DNA from: Pseudomonas lini
Lineage (GTDB): Bacteria > Pseudomonadota > Gammaproteobacteria > Pseudomonadales > Pseudomonadaceae
Direction of reading: 5' to 3'
Assembly (NCBI RefSeq): GCF_001042905.1
Contig: NZ_JYLB01000003.1
Location: forward strand, 62,001 to 126,000
Length of the DNA: 64,000 nucleotides
In this document: positions 63,522 to 64,000 of the stretch, in pieces
Layout: each line of letters opens with the position of its first letter
Numbering within the stretch: the first letter of the stretch is position 1
The notes under the pieces: model-generated
The model's database searches: none
Seen by the model: only the letters and a program-made list of their open reading frames with translations
What the model was told of the DNA's origin: nothing
Translations under genes and position numbers: made by a program

Positions 63522-64000
63522 ATGGCCGATCTCTCGATTGTTTTCGCCGGCATCAAGGCCCCCAATCCGTTCTGGCTGGCTTCCGCGCCGCCGACCGACA
63601 AAGCCTACAACGTGGTTCGCGCATTCGAGGCTGGCTGGGGCGGCGTGGTCTGGAAAACCCTGGGTGAGGACCCGGCGGCGGTCAACGTATCGTCGCGTTA
63701 CTCGGCGCACTTCGGGGCTAATCGGGAGGTGCTTGGTTTTAACAACATTGAACTGATCACCGACCGTTCGCTGGAAATCAACCTGCGGGAAATCACTCAG
63801 GTCAAAAAGGACTGGCCAGACCGCGCGCTGATCGTGTCGCTGATGGTGCCCTGCGTCGAAGAGTCGTGGAAAAACATCCTGCCGCTGGTGGAAGCCACCG
63901 GGGCCGATGGCATCGAACTGAATTTCGGCTGCCCCCACGGCATGCCGGAACGGGGCATGGGCGCGGCGGTCGGCCAGGTGCCGGAATACGTCGAGCAGGT
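63522..64000 (+). CDS. preA: Dihydropyrimidine dehydrogenase catalytic subunit PreA/PydA, N-terminal part (runs off the window)
   Basis: The first ~159 residues of a dihydroorotate-dehydrogenase-like barrel: IVFAGIKAPNPFWLASAPPT, the FMN-site region WGGVVWKTLGEDPAAVNVSS, and DGIELNFGCPHGMPERGMG. It reduces uracil/thymine to the dihydro form, the first step of the pathway. It starts immediately after pydX. The C-terminal ferredoxin domain expected for PreA lies outside the window. Confidence 0.93.
   Translation, partial: MADLSIVFAGIKAPNPFWLASAPPTDKAYNVVRAFEAGWGGVVWKTLGEDPAAVNVSSRYSAHFGANREVLGFNNIELITDRSLEINLREITQVKKDWPDRALIVSLMVPCVEESWKNILPLVEATGADGIELNFGCPHGMPERGMGAAVGQVPEYVEQ

Overview
The window is a chromosomal segment of a fluorescent-group Pseudomonas. 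This rests on the proteins (AcnB, Ada, MiaE, RstAB/MipA, the pyd genes, DUF1289/DUF1652/DUF6124 families), on a GC-rich codon pattern, and above all on Pseudomonas-type REP sequences in nearly every intergenic gap plus a RAYT transposase beside a REP array. No rRNA, tRNA, CRISPR array or prophage was seen. Two genes are cut by the window ends (an AraC regulator on the left, the PreA/PydA subunit on the right).

Layout. 1-2.5 kb: AraC regulator end, LysE exporter, DUF1059 protein and a fossil PAS/histidine kinase. 2.6-9.1 kb (minus strand): an archaic Csu-type chaperone-usher pilus operon in canonical order, with two pilin C-terminal remnants between csuA and csuB. 9.4-20.8 kb: small stress and metabolic genes, including ada, a frameshifted 3-methyladenine glycosylase, mipA with an RstAB-like two-component system, miaE and a tandem universal stress protein. 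20.9-26.6 kb: acnB behind a strongly structured leader, a serine transporter and a 2-hydroxyacid dehydrogenase. 26.6-47.3 kb: a complete type VI secretion locus, tssJKLMA on the minus strand diverging from tssBC-hcp-tssEFGH on the plus strand, followed by a cargo zone (one unknown protein, one GIY-YIG-like candidate nuclease, VgrG, a YwqK/MORN-like protein, a PAAR-like DUF4280 protein). 47.5-54.2 kb: acyl-CoA-linked phosphotransferase and SDR pair, an AT-richer two-gene module that looks like a toxin-antitoxin pair with an ADP-ribosyltransferase-like toxin, a Gfo/Idh oxidoreductase, a lipoprotein, DUF1652 and a PAS-LuxR regulator. 54.3-55.5 kb: RAYT and a 123-bp tandem REP array. 55.5-57 kb: an ECF41 sigma factor, its carboxymuconolactone-decarboxylase partner and a matching promoter. 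57-64 kb: reductive pyrimidine catabolism (N-carbamoyl amino acid hydrolase, NCS1 transporter; divergently dihydropyrimidinase, PydX, PreA/PydA).

Most promising observations: (1) a 134-bp MITE with perfect 18-bp terminal inverted repeats that has inserted into a REP with a 10-bp target duplication, with two related copies elsewhere, one inside the T6SS operon; (2) the T6SS-linked GIY-YIG-like protein and its uncharacterised neighbour; (3) the H-Y-Q ADP-ribosyltransferase-like toxin candidate with an overlapping upstream partner and a palindrome at its promoter; (4) strongly structured RNA leaders ahead of acnB and of the DUF6124 gene; (5) decaying genes caught in the act: a 7-bp tandem duplication in the glycosylase, pilin tails in the csu operon, and a PAS-kinase deletion fossil.
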